Notes: a model not told the origin generated them from the sequence alone. Shown: positions 9,189-19,663, numbered from the stretch's first letter. The stretch: 64,000 nt of DNA from an uncultured Cytophagales bacterium (GCA_913057175.1 CAJXNP010000005.1:186001-250000), one strand, 5' to 3'. Numbers and translations: made by a program.

Positions 9189-9938
9189 TCAGAATAAACT
9201 CAGGGCAAAACCAAACATCATAGGAGTCATTTCCGTATTGTTTGGTCCTTCATTTTTCTCAAATAATGTACTCAGATTATAGTTATAAAACAGATAAGCA
9301 TTTCCATATCCAATTCTTCCGTAAACACTATACCTGAACTTTGAAATACCAAAATCTTCTTTTTGTTTCGTGATTTTCTTCTCTCCAAACTCTTCGTATT
9401 TGACTTTTGTTTTACTGTCTATGAGAAGTCCTATTTTTCCTCCTACAGCAATTTTTAAACTTCTTTTAGGGTCATATTTCAGAGATCTCCATCTTAGCTC
9501 CAGAGGAATTTCCAGGTAAGTGGTAGCAATTTTGGATTTCACAAAGTCATTAGCATTCTGAAAAACTGAATCTAATCGAATGGTCTGAACAACAAAATCG
9601 CCATTTGCATCCGGAAGATAGGCAAGGGTAGATGTATCCATTGCATATTTCTGAGTACTGATCCCCAGACCAGGGTGAATCGATAGTTTGCTGTCTCCAA
9701 GATTATAATCGTATTGGTAGTACATGTTAAAAATCTTGGAACCCCAGAATTTTGACTCCCACTCATTATTATCCTGAAGCATGTTAAAACCTACCTCCAT
9801 AAAAAGATCACCCGGAACGTCTGGTCTACCCGCCTGTTCTTTGATGATTTTATTTTTGTCAGCAGCATTGTTTTGTTGTGCTAAACTGATTGAGGATATA
9901 AAAGATGCGCAAATGACAAATAAAAATATTTTTCTCAT
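9189..9938 (-). CDS. Outer-membrane beta-barrel protein (PorT-like group)
   Basis: The product is about 249 residues with a signal peptide MRKIFLFVICASFISSISLAQ. It is followed by a region rich in alternating hydrophobic and polar strands ending in the aromatic C-terminus MMFGFALSLF, as expected for an outer-membrane beta-barrel. The frame can be opened at an upstream ATG (9974), but the signal peptide begins at the ATG at 9938, so I use that start. Proteins of this length and pattern in Bacteroidota are annotated as outer-membrane beta-barrel or PorT-family proteins. I cannot say whether it takes part in type IX secretion. No partner gene is adjacent. Confidence 0.72.
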   Translation of the reverse strand: MRKIFLFVICASFISSISLAQQNNAADKNKIIKEQAGRPDVPGDLFMEVGFNMLQDNNEWESKFWGSKIFNMYYQYDYNLGDSKLSIHPGLGISTQKYAMDTSTLAYLPDANGDFVVQTIRLDSVFQNANDFVKSKIATTYLEIPLELRWRSLKYDPKRSLKIAVGGKIGLLIDSKTKVKYEEFGEKKITKQKEDFGISKFRYSVYGRIGYGNAYLFYNYNLSTLFEKNEGPNNTEMTPMMFGFALSLF

Positions 9939-10142
9939 GTTGAGTTTTTTCAGTACTGTCTCGTAATGCGGCAAAGATAGTGTTTTTTAAAAAATAGAAG
10001 CGCCTCGTAAAATAAATCTATCCGCATTGAAAGGAATTTAAGATTTTTTAACAATTAAAGTGGCACAAGGCAAATATTGAGTGGTGGATAAGTGGTAAAT
10101 CCTTTTGATAATAAATAAGGTATGGTAATTATGAAGAAGAAT

Positions 10143-10175
10143 TTTGCTAATAAGAATGATAATTCGCTAAATTTG
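10143..10175 (+). promoter_or_regulatory. Bacteroidota-type promoter for tRNA-Arg
   Basis: TTTG at 10143-10146 and TAAATTTG at 10168-10175, separated by 21 bases, match the TTTG/TAnnTTTG primary promoter consensus of this phylum. Transcription would begin near 10182, 35 bases before the tRNA. Confidence 0.6.
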
Positions 10176-10216
10176 CCACCTCAATTTTGGGATGCCTTTG
10201 GCATAGTTCAGCATTT

Positions 10217-10290
10217 GGACTTGTAGCTCAACTGGATAGAGCACCTGACTACGGATCAGGAGGTTGGGGGTTCGAATCCCTCCTAGTTCA
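10217..10290 (+). tRNA. tRNA-Arg (anticodon ACG)
   Basis: A full cloverleaf can be drawn by hand: acceptor stem 10217-10223 with 10283-10289 (one T-T mismatch and one G-T pair), D arm GCTC/GAGC, anticodon stem CCTGA/TCAGG with loop CTACGGA giving anticodon ACG, and T arm with TTCGAAT. The discriminator base is A at 10290 and no CCA is encoded. The first base of the anticodon would be deaminated to inosine to read CGU, CGC and CGA. Confidence 0.95.
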
Positions 10291-10528
10291 CTTTGATTGT
10301 AAGGTACTTATAAGATTTTTTCTTGTGAGTGCCTTTTTCATTAAATATACTTTGGAATCAATCCACACATATAGCATCATTTGCGTAGCTCCATTGATGA
10401 GCCAAGTATTCTTTAAATTCCCTCATGAGTTCTATCGATTCGCTGCTTAATAATTGTACTGGGAAGCAAACTCTAGCAATTTAAGTCACAGCTTTTTTTA
10501 AATAAGATGTTTCTCAGGGCTTAAAAAT

Positions 10529-13500
10529 TTAGGTGGAAATCGTCTTTATATATTCCGTAGGAGTCTTATTGAACTGCTTTTGAAAGTTTCGCCCAAAACT
10601 GGTTTGTGAGTTATAGCCAACCATTTCTGCAATTTCATAAATTTTGTAACTCCCGGTATCTAAAAGTTCTGCCGCCTTCTTCAGTCTGGCAAGGTTTACA
10701 AGTTCGTTAGGACTTAGATTTGACATTTCCTTTATTTTACGATAAAGAGTAGAACGGCTCATATGCATAAAATCAGCCAGGGTTTCGACATTTAGCTCAG
10801 GATCGGAAATGTGTTGATCGATGATGTCGTCCAGTTTTTTGATGAAAGTTTCATCGGTTTTGGTATGGGCAATGCTTCTAATGTGGGCCAATGGCGAGCT
10901 GGCATAGTGCTCCATGATGTGCCTTCGGTTTTCAAGTAAGTTGGCTATCTGTAACTTTAGATGTTCAATTATGAAAGGCTTTTCAATGTATGCATCTGCG
11001 CCTGACTCTAACCCTTCTAATCTAGCCTTTAAAGCACTTTTGGCCGTAAGGATTATCACTGGTATGTGGCTGGTTTCCAAATCAGTTTTGATTTTTTCAC
11101 AGAAGGCGAACCCGTCCATTCCCGGTAGCATTACATCGCTTATCACCAACTGAATGTTTTCATTCTCCATCGTTTCAAGCGCTTCTTGTGCATTTGTAGC
11201 CTTTAAAACCAAATAGGAGGTCATTAGGTCTTTGGATACAAAATCCAAAAGATCGATATTATCCTCCACAAACAAAATAGTTGGTTTATAGCCAGCCATT
11301 TCAAAATCCTCCTCAGGTTGGTCTTTCTGGCTTTCAGGCTTCCATTCTTTTGAACTGCTTAATTCGAATTCCTTTTCCTGGTGAATAGGCAGCTTCAGAA
11401 CAAAAGTATTCATCGTGTCATTCGAGGTGTCCAATTGAAGTACCCCGTTATGAAGCTGGGTAAGCGAGTGGGCTAGCGATAGCCCTATACCTGTGCCCGA
11501 CTGATTTTGATTTTCCACTCCGGGCACCCTGTAAAAGGGTTCAAATATTTTAGTTTTTAGATGGACCGGGATAAGTTGTCCGTCGTTCATGAAAGTCAGC
11601 TGAAAATAATCTCCTGCCGGAGCTAATATAACCCTCACCTTTTTTTCAGCATACTTTATGGCATTGTTAAAAAGATTGCTGACTATTTTATTTAAGGCCT
11701 CGGCGTCGACATAGGCATAGATATCCTCCTCTTGCAACAACATGTCAAAGTCAATCCCAGCGCTCTTTATTACCTGACTGAACCTGGTCTGTGTTTGTCT
11801 AATCAAATCAGAGATATTTGTTTCTACAAACGTCAGGCTAATGTCCTCCAGTTCCGTTTTTCTAAAGTCCAGTAATTGATTGACAAGGTTAAGTAGCCGG
11901 GTGGTGTTTTTTTCCATAATGGACAGATTTTCTCTGAGCTCGCTACCCGATTCGGCTTGTTTCAGGAGTTTTTCCAAAGGAGCTTGTATGAGTGTCAGCG
12001 GAGTACGCACTTCATGAGAGACATTCGTAAAGAATTCTATTTTAGCCTTGTAGAGTTCTTTTTGCTTTTTGTCGTTCAATTCTTTTAACACCTGTTTATT
12101 CCTTGCCAGCGATCTGAGATAGTAATACCTTATAATCAAAAAACTGATTATGCATACTGTTAAAATGTATAATGAATAGGCTAAATTACTTTTCCAAAAA
12201 GTCGGGTAAACAGTTATACCAAGAGCTGTGGCTTCATCACTCCATACTCCGCTACTGTTCAAAGACTTAACTTTAAAGTTGTAGTTCCCTGCAGGTAGTT
12301 CTGTAAAATACACTTGATGGGATTTAGCGAGGTGCACCCATTCGTTCTTTAACCCATCGAGTTTATACCAATATTCGGTCATTTCGGGTGTAGTATAGCT
12401 CAAAGCAGCAAAATCAATACTAAAAGATGATTGTCTGGGCTGCAATTTGATTTTATCTACAAATGTGATCGATTTCCTTAAGGTTGAACTGTTGCTATTC
12501 ACGGGCACTTCCTTATTGTTAATCTGTAATCCTGTTATCAGTATGGGTGGTTTATATGAATCCTTTAAAAACGAATTAGGGTCAAAACTAATCATCCCGT
12601 TTACACTACCGAAATACATTTTTCCCTGTCGATCCTTAAATGCAGAATTGTAGTTGAATTGATCGCTTAATAGCCCGTTTCCTTTGGTATAATTCGTTAG
12701 CTCATCGTTTTTGGGATTGAAATCTACCAGCCCATTAGAAGTGCTGATCCATAAATGGTTGTTGGTATCTTCAATAATGGAATAAAAAACATTACTGGGG
12801 AAACCATCTCTCTTTCTATAGGGTTTGAAGCTATTTGTTTCTGGTATAAACATGTTTAGACCATTTTCTGTAGTGACCCAAATATTTTCGTCGCTATCCT
12901 GGAAAATCCAGTTTATCGCATTACTGGAAATACTGTTGAGGTTTGATGTATCATGTTTGTATACACCTTTTTCATTTGTTTCCGGATCATAATAAAAAAG
13001 GCCATCCCAATAGGTGCCGGCCCACATTCTCCCAGTATTATCTTCTAAAAAGGATGTGAAAAAAATGCCTTCCGGGAATGCGTCGATGGTTATGAAGCGA
13101 TCGTTTTCCTCGTCATAGATCTGAATGCCCGAAGACGTTATGGCGTATATATCTTTTGCCCTGTTTTCATAAAAGGTATAAATAAAATTACTCGATAGTC
13201 CGTGACCATCACCTTTATTGTAGTGTTTGATTACCTTGCCTGAATGGATATCCATAATGTCCAGGCCGTGTTCAAAAGTACCGATCCATAATTGATTTCC
13301 CCTTGGTAAAAGCCCATGGATGTTGTAGAATGATAGCGAATGTTGAGTCCCGGAAGGCGAGAAATTTGTAAACATTCCCGACTTTGGATCAAATTTGTTT
13401 AGCCCGGCATCCTCCGTGCCAATCCATATATTCCCGTATTGATCTGAATGGATTTCACGTACGGCACTCCCACTTATGGAATTCTTCCCGGATTTAGGAT

Positions 13501-14500
13501 AGTATCTTTTGAACGGTGTGTATTGTTTAGGATAGTAATTTACGCCTCCAAAAAAGGTGCCTATCCAGACACCCCCTTCCCTGTCAACAGTAAGAGAGTA
13601 GATTGCATTGTCCGATAAAGCGTAAGGGTCATAGTAGCTTTTCTTAAGGTTTAAATATGTCTCCTTTTCCATATCATAGATGTAAATACCTGATTCCGTA
13701 GCGATCCAGAGTTTACCGTTTTCTATTTTGGCAAAATCCCTGATGTATAAAGGATCCTCGGAAGCTGGCAACAGTTTTTTTACCTGTTTCTTTTGGGTAT
13801 CATACAAAATGACTCCTTGGTTTTGAGTGCCTATTAGCAAGGTAGTATCATTAATTGCAAATAGTTTGCTTACGATGAACGGTAGGTTCGAGCTTTTTTC
13901 ACTAATCAGCTCAATTGTTTCAAATGCTCCATTGTCTCGATCATAGTGATGTAGGAATCTATCGTTGGCGACCCAAATGGTGCCATCTGTCCCTCTGGTA
14001 ATTTCTTCGGCATGAAAATAGGCTTCGGTTTCAAATACATGTGTATTCTGTGACTTTGTTGAATGTTTATACAGAGTTGTTCCGGCAATGTACCACAGGT
14101 TACCCTCGTTATCATGTTCAATGTCTAGAATGGGCCTGTTTAATGAGGGTTCCATAAGTTTGAAACTCTCGTATTCGGCATTGAATCGGAATAATCCGTT
14201 ATCAGTTCCTACCCAAAGATGGCCATTGAATTCATGAAGGCATTCAATAAAATTACTACCCAGACTGTTCGGTGATTCAAGGTCATTTTGAAATACCTTA
14301 AAGTTGTATCCATCAAAACGATTAAGACCGTCTTTGGTGCCAAACCATAAAAAACCCTGGCTATCCTGCAGCGTGCTATGAACAGTATTATGAGATAGAC
14401 CATTTTCTACTTTATAGTGCCTGAAATAGTATTCCTGGCCATATAAATGGCTTATGGATGCGAAAATTGCCAAAAGGCAGAATTTAATTTTTTGCAGCAT
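10529..14500 (-). CDS. Hybrid two-component system regulator (sensor kinase, receiver, AraC HTH)
   Basis: This one-protein signalling system of about 1,323 residues controls the adjacent polysaccharide locus. After a signal peptide (MLQKIKFCLLAIFASISHLYGQ) come about fourteen Reg_prop propeller repeats of the type GFLWFGTKDGLNRFD (periplasmic sensor, about 25-690), a Y_Y_Y domain (about 700-760), and one transmembrane helix (about 765-790). Next are a HisKA domain with NVSHEVRTPL (His829), a HATPase domain with NNAIKYA and GTGIGLSLA, a receiver with DVMLPGMDG (Asp1122), and a C-terminal AraC helix-turn-helix pair ending YIKTIST. The frame opens at 14539, but the ATG at 14500 puts the signal peptide at the N-terminus. 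It is divergent from susC, the classic arrangement. The periplasmic domain normally binds an oligosaccharide from the target glycan. Confidence 0.95.
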   Translation of the reverse strand: MLQKIKFCLLAIFASISHLYGQEYYFRHYKVENGLSHNTVHSTLQDSQGFLWFGTKDGLNRFDGYNFKVFQNDLESPNSLGSNFIECLHEFNGHLWVGTDNGLFRFNAEYESFKLMEPSLNRPILDIEHDNEGNLWYIAGTTLYKHSTKSQNTHVFETEAYFHAEEITRGTDGTIWVANDRFLHHYDRDNGAFETIELISEKSSNLPFIVSKLFAINDTTLLIGTQNQGVILYDTQKKQVKKLLPASEDPLYIRDFAKIENGKLWIATESGIYIYDMEKETYLNLKKSYYDPYALSDNAIYSLTVDREGGVWIGTFFGGVNYYPKQYTPFKRYYPKSGKNSISGSAVREIHSDQYGNIWIGTEDAGLNKFDPKSGMFTNFSPSGTQHSLSFYNIHGLLPRGNQLWIGTFEHGLDIMDIHSGKVIKHYNKGDGHGLSSNFIYTFYENRAKDIYAITSSGIQIYDEENDRFITIDAFPEGIFFTSFLEDNTGRMWAGTYWDGLFYYDPETNEKGVYKHDTSNLNSISSNAINWIFQDSDENIWVTTENGLNMFIPETNSFKPYRKRDGFPSNVFYSIIEDTNNHLWISTSNGLVDFNPKNDELTNYTKGNGLLSDQFNYNSAFKDRQGKMYFGSVNGMISFDPNSFLKDSYKPPILITGLQINNKEVPVNSNSSTLRKSITFVDKIKLQPRQSSFSIDFAALSYTTPEMTEYWYKLDGLKNEWVHLAKSHQVYFTELPAGNYNFKVKSLNSSGVWSDEATALGITVYPTFWKSNLAYSLYILTVCIISFLIIRYYYLRSLARNKQVLKELNDKKQKELYKAKIEFFTNVSHEVRTPLTLIQAPLEKLLKQAESGSELRENLSIMEKNTTRLLNLVNQLLDFRKTELEDISLTFVETNISDLIRQTQTRFSQVIKSAGIDFDMLLQEEDIYAYVDAEALNKIVSNLFNNAIKYAEKKVRVILAPAGDYFQLTFMNDGQLIPVHLKTKIFEPFYRVPGVENQNQSGTGIGLSLAHSLTQLHNGVLQLDTSNDTMNTFVLKLPIHQEKEFELSSSKEWKPESQKDQPEEDFEMAGYKPTILFVEDNIDLLDFVSKDLMTSYLVLKATNAQEALETMENENIQLVISDVMLPGMDGFAFCEKIKTDLETSHIPVIILTAKSALKARLEGLESGADAYIEKPFIIEHLKLQIANLLENRRHIMEHYASSPLAHIRSIAHTKTDETFIKKLDDIIDQHISDPELNVETLADFMHMSRSTLYRKIKEMSNLSPNELVNLARLKKAAELLDTGSYKIYEIAEMVGYNSQTSFGRNFQKQFNKTPTEYIKTIST

Positions 14501-14739
14501 CTTCAAATATGTGAATTGCCCCGTCATTTTGCATATCAAATTGTGTCAATTAGAATGCATTTTGGTTCAAACATGGAATTCTTTTCTATGAATTTAGGAA
14601 TTTAAAATAGGAAAGAATATCCTATGGCAGGAGAGAATTTACCAAGTAAACAACTTATTTAGGAACCAAATATTTAGGCTTTTGTTTTTGAATGAAGCCT
14701 TGATAAACCCTACAATATGGAATTCCCTCATTCATCATG

Positions 14740-14836
14740 CAATTCGTTCCAAACTTTTACAATTCGTTTCAGTCGACATTGATTTCTTGACTGTTTTTTA
14801 AAATTGAACGATTTCAACGATACAATGGAACGAAAT
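14740..14836 (+). promoter_or_regulatory. Candidate operator of the hybrid regulator upstream of susC
   Basis: The 473-base spacer between the regulator and susC contains no gene. In it, two direct copies of CAATTCGTTYC start at 14740 and 14760, exactly 20 bases apart (two helical turns). Two copies of the reverse-complement core GAACGA follow at 14806 and 14828. Direct repeats at a two-turn spacing suit a dimer of AraC-type domains. This is inference from pattern only. No TAnnTTTG element was found close to susC, consistent with an activator-dependent promoter. Confidence 0.45.
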
Positions 14837-14973
14837 AATAGGCAATTCTAATTTCTAAATCATTTCATTTGACTAAGCCTAAGGCAGCAGCAAGTGGTAG
14901 GCAAGTAGGAACTTATGAATGGAACTTTATATAGTAAATACAACTAAATCATTATTCAACAAAAAGAAAACGA

Positions 14974-17900
14974 ATGAAAAAACACCTTACAAAACTATGT
15001 GGAAGGGCCATATTGGCCTTATCATTTTTATGTGCATTCATATATCAAGGGAATGCCCAGGACCAGCAGACCGTAAGCGGCAGCGTAAAAGATGCTAATG
15101 GAATTCCGTTGCCGGGAGCCAGCATTGTAATTTCTGGAACTCAAATTGGAACTATTACTGATGCGGAGGGAAATTATCGACTCGCCAATGTGCCAACCGA
15201 TGGCAGATTGGCAATCAGCTACGTTGGCTATGAAGAAAAAGTCATTGACGTAGAAAATAATTCAATTCTTGACATCATCCTAATCGAAGATACCGATCTT
15301 TTGGACGAGATTGTCGTAATAGGGTACCAGACCGTAAAAAGAAGTGACATTGTAGGAGCAGTTTCGGTGGTTGATACTGAAGAAATGTTGAAAGCCCCGG
15401 CGAGCAATGTTGGCACAATGCTTCAAGGCAGGGCTTCCGGTGTTACTGTAACTTCTACCGGCAGTCCGGGATCCACCCCTTCAGTAAAGATTAGGGGGAT
15501 TAATTCATTTTCGGGACAAGATTCACCACTATATATTGTTGATGGTATGTTTATATCAACGCTAGGTGCAGATTTTAACCCCAACGACATCAAGTCAATT
15601 CAAGTTTTGAAAGATGCTGCAGCCACCGCCCTTTACGGTTCCAGGGGAATGAATGGGGTTATTATCGTAACCACAAAAAGAGGTAGGTCCGGGCCATTAA
15701 AAGTTGACTATGATTTTTATTATGGCTTTCAGGACATCGCCAAAAAGCTTCCCCTAACAAATGCGGAGCAGTTTATTGAAATAAACAATCTTGCTTACAC
15801 GAACAATGGTGATGAGCCGCAAGGTTTAAGGACAGGAGTAGATACCGATTGGCAGGATGAGCTTTTTCAAACGGGTAGAATTACCGAACACAATTTAAAT
15901 TTTTCTGGTGGAAGCATGAATTCAAACTATTTCATTTCCTTAAACTATTTTGATCAGAAAGGTGCGATTATTGGGCCAGAATTCGAACGGTATCAGATAA
16001 GAGTAAATTCAGAAACCAGGAAAGGAAAATTTACCTTTGGGGAAAACATAGCATTTAGTAGAAGCAATCAAACCAGGGTCAATGGGAACCCATTCATTGA
16101 TGTGGTGTGGATGCTTCCCACAATTCCGGTATACGATCCTAACAATGAGAGTGGATACGGCTATGGCGATGACAACAATAGTACTTTTGCCACTAACCCA
16201 ATTGGATTGCAGGAACATTATAGTAACACTGCGGTGACTAGCAAGTTGTTAGGTAGCGTATATGGGGAATTTCAATTGCTTCCTTTTTTAAAGTATAAAT
16301 TAAACCTTGGGGTCGATTACGCCCAAATTAGGGAGAAATATTATCAAAGAGCTGGTGCATTACGTCAAAATACCCCTGGCGCAGCCTTTCTGGATGATAG
16401 AAACACCGAGTTCTTTAACATATTGGCTGAAAATACACTAACCTATAAGCAAGAATTTGGGAAACATAGTATTTCTGTATTGGCAGGTTTCACTACTCAA
16501 AAGGATAATTACAATTACCTTTTTGCCCATGTTGAAGGTTTAAATGGTGAGTTTTGGGTACAGAATAACGGTACCGCAAGTCCGCGTACAGAAGGAAGGG
16601 AAGAGACAGCGGGATTAAGGTCAATATTAGCGAGCTTCAATTATTCCTACGATGACCGTTATACCTTTTTGGTTAATTTCAGACGGGATGGCTCATCAAA
16701 ATTTGGCAAAGATAATCGTTATGCAAATTTCCCATCGTTATCAGCCTCCTGGAGAATCTCAGAAGAGCGCTTTATGGAGGGTGTTAAACTCTTCAGTAAT
16801 TTAAAAATTCGAGGAAGTTGGGGTACCGTTGGGAATCAGGCAATCGACAATTATGCTACCCAAAGTGTGCTAAACTACAATCAGAATTATGTTCTGAACA
16901 ATCAGGTCAATCTAGGTGCTACGAATCTTCAATTGGTTAATCCAAATCTCAGATGGGAAAGTAAAACAACAACCAACATCGGATTGGACGCAGGGTTTTT
17001 TGATGATAAATTAAACATTTCAGCTGATTATTATGTGGCTGATGTTAAGGATCTGCTATTGGCGGTACCAATTCCGCTATCTTCTGGTAATACCGGAGGT
17101 GATCCTTTGGCAAATGTAGGGCAGGTGCAGAATAGAGGGCTGGAATTGAGTCTGGATTACCAGAACAATATAGGTGATTTCAGGTACGGCATATCTACAA
17201 ATGGTACTTTCTTAAAGAACGAAGTAAAGGCGTTGGTAGAAGAAGCTGGAAATTTACCAATTTTTGGTACAGGACAGATACTGCGTACAGCAGTAGGCGA
17301 GCCGGTTGCTTCGTTTTATGTATTGGAGACAGCCGGTATTTTCCAGAATCAAGCTGAAATCGATGCCTGGGGGGTCCAACCAAATGCACGTCCCGGAGAT
17401 GTAAAATACGTGGATAATGATGGTAATGGGATTATCAATTTTGATGATCGGGCTGTGGTAGGTAAGGCTCTTCCCGATTTTGAATATGGACTTAACCTGA
17501 ACTTTTCCTATAAAGGATTCGATGCTACAGCATTTTTTCAGGGAGTAACCGGAAACAGCATTTTTAATGAGCAAAAATGGTGGTCACAACGGTACGACGA
17601 TAATGCCAACTATTTAGTTGATGATGTGTATTGGACGGGCGAGGGTACTTCTAATGAGATACCTAAACCGATTCATTTGGATGCATCATTAAATCCAACA
17701 CAGAATTCAGACCGATACGTAGAAAAGGGTGACTATTTCAGATTGAAAAATTTGCAGATAGGTTACGCCTTTCCAATGGAGCTTATCAGCAAAGTTAGCC
17801 TAAGCAAGTTAAGGCTCTATCTAACCGGTCAAAATCTGTTCACAATTACCAGCTATACAGGATATGATCCGGAGGTTGTTGGAACTAACGGTAATGGGGA

Positions 17901-17979
17901 TTTCCTGAACAGAGGCTTTGACAATGGTAACTTCCCGTCTTTGCGATCTGTGATCATGGGAATTCAGATAGGACTATAA
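14974..17979 (+). CDS. SusC/RagA-family TonB-dependent receptor
   Basis: The 1,001-residue outer-membrane transporter imports oligosaccharides with its SusD lid. It has a signal peptide (about 1-28, ending GNAQ) and a CarboxypepD-regulatory-like domain (about 33-110, GVKDANGIPLPGASI-like pattern SGSVKDANGIPLPGASI). A TonB-box region with DEIVVIGYQTVKR follows, then a plug domain with the SusC-type signature LYIVDGMFI and KDAAATALYGSRGMNGVI, and a 22-strand barrel to the C-terminus. Thirty bases separate it from susD. It is the first gene of the utilisation operon and is probably switched on by the divergent hybrid regulator. The length is typical for the family. Confidence 0.97.
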   Translation: MKKHLTKLCGRAILALSFLCAFIYQGNAQDQQTVSGSVKDANGIPLPGASIVISGTQIGTITDAEGNYRLANVPTDGRLAISYVGYEEKVIDVENNSILDIILIEDTDLLDEIVVIGYQTVKRSDIVGAVSVVDTEEMLKAPASNVGTMLQGRASGVTVTSTGSPGSTPSVKIRGINSFSGQDSPLYIVDGMFISTLGADFNPNDIKSIQVLKDAAATALYGSRGMNGVIIVTTKRGRSGPLKVDYDFYYGFQDIAKKLPLTNAEQFIEINNLAYTNNGDEPQGLRTGVDTDWQDELFQTGRITEHNLNFSGGSMNSNYFISLNYFDQKGAIIGPEFERYQIRVNSETRKGKFTFGENIAFSRSNQTRVNGNPFIDVVWMLPTIPVYDPNNESGYGYGDDNNSTFATNPIGLQEHYSNTAVTSKLLGSVYGEFQLLPFLKYKLNLGVDYAQIREKYYQRAGALRQNTPGAAFLDDRNTEFFNILAENTLTYKQEFGKHSISVLAGFTTQKDNYNYLFAHVEGLNGEFWVQNNGTASPRTEGREETAGLRSILASFNYSYDDRYTFLVNFRRDGSSKFGKDNRYANFPSLSASWRISEERFMEGVKLFSNLKIRGSWGTVGNQAIDNYATQSVLNYNQNYVLNNQVNLGATNLQLVNPNLRWESKTTTNIGLDAGFFDDKLNISADYYVADVKDLLLAVPIPLSSGNTGGDPLANVGQVQNRGLELSLDYQNNIGDFRYGISTNGTFLKNEVKALVEEAGNLPIFGTGQILRTAVGEPVASFYVLETAGIFQNQAEIDAWGVQPNARPGDVKYVDNDGNGIINFDDRAVVGKALPDFEYGLNLNFSYKGFDATAFFQGVTGNSIFNEQKWWSQRYDDNANYLVDDVYWTGEGTSNEIPKPIHLDASLNPTQNSDRYVEKGDYFRLKNLQIGYAFPMELISKVSLSKLRLYLTGQNLFTITSYTGYDPEVVGTNGNGDFLNRGFDNGNFPSLRSVIMGIQIGL

Positions 17980-18009
17980 ATCGAAATTAAAAAATCAAAT
18001 AATATACCA

Positions 18010-19542
18010 ATGAATAAGATAAAGACAATAGCATTATTGATGGTGTTCCTCGGGACAACAATCTCTTGCGAAAAGGATCTTTTGGATCAGGTGAACCCTA
18101 ACGCACCTACTCCGGATACATTTTGGCAGACCGAAGAGGATGCAATTTTAGGGATAAATGCAGTGTATTCCGGTATTCAGAATCGAGAGCTTAGTCTATG
18201 GGAAATCTTTGATTATGATATGCGTTCAGACGAAGGCTATAGCCAAAGCCCATGGACTGACCTTGCTAATGTGGGTCGACATGTCAATATTAATTACGAC
18301 TTTCCCTGGCTGCTTGAAGTTTGGCGCGAGTTATATCGGACAATTTATAAGGCAAATCAGGTCTTGGAGAATGTTCCCAATATCGAAATGGACGAAACCA
18401 CGAAAACAAGAATATTGGCAGAAGCCAAATTTTTAAGGGGACACTGTTACTACAAATTGGCTACCCTTTGGGGCCGGGTACCTTTGGTTACAAGTATCGA
18501 AGATGCCAATACCCGATACCCGCAGGGTACTCTTGAAGAAGTCTGGGCCGTGGTAGAACAAGATTTTAAAGATGCAGCTGATGGACTGCCCGTTAGTTAT
18601 ACAGGCGCTGACGTAGGCCGGGCCACAAAAGGCGGTGCCATTGGTTATTTAGGCCGGGCTCTTTTACAACAAAAGAAATGGGCAGAAGCCGCCACTGAGT
18701 TTGAAAAGATAATAGCCATGGTACCTGACACCTATGATTTAATGCCGGAGTTTAAAGATAACTTTACCGAAGAATTCGAAAATAATAAAGAGTCGCTGTT
18801 TGAAATCCAATTTACCAACAACAATGGTAAAACAGGAGGTTTTCCAACCTACAACAATGCCTCTGGAGATGAGACCAGCGAAAGAGCTCAATTCTTTGGG
18901 GTCCGGCCTTTAGGTTGGACGGACGGCCAGCCTACCAAGTGGCTTTTGAACCAGTTTTTAAGTGAAATGGATAAAGACGGCAACGAAGATCCCCGTTTAT
19001 ATTATACCATGACCTACGATCATCCGGGTGAACTATTATATGGCTTGACCTATGCTGAAAGAGGAGCGGGTCCAAATGACAGGTTTTGGCGGAAGTACAC
19101 AAATTACTGGCAAGATTATGAAAGTTACTTTTCAGGTATCAATACCAGGGTTATCCGATTGGCCGATATCTACCTAATGCACGCTGAGGCCTTAAATGAG
19201 CTAGGCAGAACCCCAGAAGCAATTCCTTTTGCAAACTTGGTGCGCCAACGATCTAACATGAACGAATTGTCTTTGACATTGACTCAGGAAGAATTCAGGT
19301 TACAGTTAAGGCATGACCGTGTGGTAGAACTGGCTGGTGAAAGTGTGCGCTTCCAGGATATGGTACGGTATGGAATTGCGGGACCGGAACTTGCGGGTCC
19401 AGACCCAGGTTTATCCCCGTCAGAAGCCGATTTTGATACGGAATTCCAAAACTTTGAAAGAGGAAAATCGGAGTATCTGCCGATTCCTTTAAGAGAAATT
19501 GATGCCTACGGTGGAGCTTTAGAGCAAAATCCGGGCTGGTAA
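18010..19542 (+). CDS. SusD/RagB-family glycan-binding lipoprotein
   Basis: The 510-residue surface lipoprotein is the partner and lid of the preceding SusC. The signal peptide ends in a lipobox before Cys20 (TTISCEKDLLD). The SusD-like N-terminal TPR region (about 25-230, with FWQTEEDAILGINAVYSGI and AEAKFLRGHCYYKLATLWG) and the RagB/SusD C-terminal region (about 290-510, with VIRLADIYLMHAEALNELGR and PIPLREID) are both intact. It supplies initial glycan binding at the cell surface. The specificity cannot be read from sequence, but the downstream GH43 enzymes suggest arabinose-containing polymers. Confidence 0.96.
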   Translation: MNKIKTIALLMVFLGTTISCEKDLLDQVNPNAPTPDTFWQTEEDAILGINAVYSGIQNRELSLWEIFDYDMRSDEGYSQSPWTDLANVGRHVNINYDFPWLLEVWRELYRTIYKANQVLENVPNIEMDETTKTRILAEAKFLRGHCYYKLATLWGRVPLVTSIEDANTRYPQGTLEEVWAVVEQDFKDAADGLPVSYTGADVGRATKGGAIGYLGRALLQQKKWAEAATEFEKIIAMVPDTYDLMPEFKDNFTEEFENNKESLFEIQFTNNNGKTGGFPTYNNASGDETSERAQFFGVRPLGWTDGQPTKWLLNQFLSEMDKDGNEDPRLYYTMTYDHPGELLYGLTYAERGAGPNDRFWRKYTNYWQDYESYFSGINTRVIRLADIYLMHAEALNELGRTPEAIPFANLVRQRSNMNELSLTLTQEEFRLQLRHDRVVELAGESVRFQDMVRYGIAGPELAGPDPGLSPSEADFDTEFQNFERGKSEYLPIPLREIDAYGGALEQNPGW

Positions 19543-19570
19543 CAATGGTAGTTTAGATTTAATTAAAACT

Positions 19571-19605
19571 AGGGCCATTGGTATTTTCTTTTAATGGCCC
19601 TGGTT
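19571..19605 (+). terminator. Hairpin between susD and the VCBS gene (attenuator or weak terminator)
   Basis: AGGGCCATT (19571-19579) pairs perfectly with AATGGCCCT (19593-19601) around a T-rich loop. The bases after the stem are only partly T-rich (GGTTTCTCC), so it may be a partial terminator or an mRNA-stabilising hairpin that raises susCD over downstream genes. Confidence 0.55.
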
Positions 19606-19663
19606 TCTCCATTTGATTTTCCATTGTACAAATATATTCAGGGCATTATTCCTTAATTAATAC

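Noticed and set aside
10358-10426. Minus-strand fragment reading MREFKEYLAHQWSYAND
   Set aside because: It looks protein-like but is only 22 codons long and a stop codon lies upstream without a start. It may be a gene remnant, but I cannot assign it.
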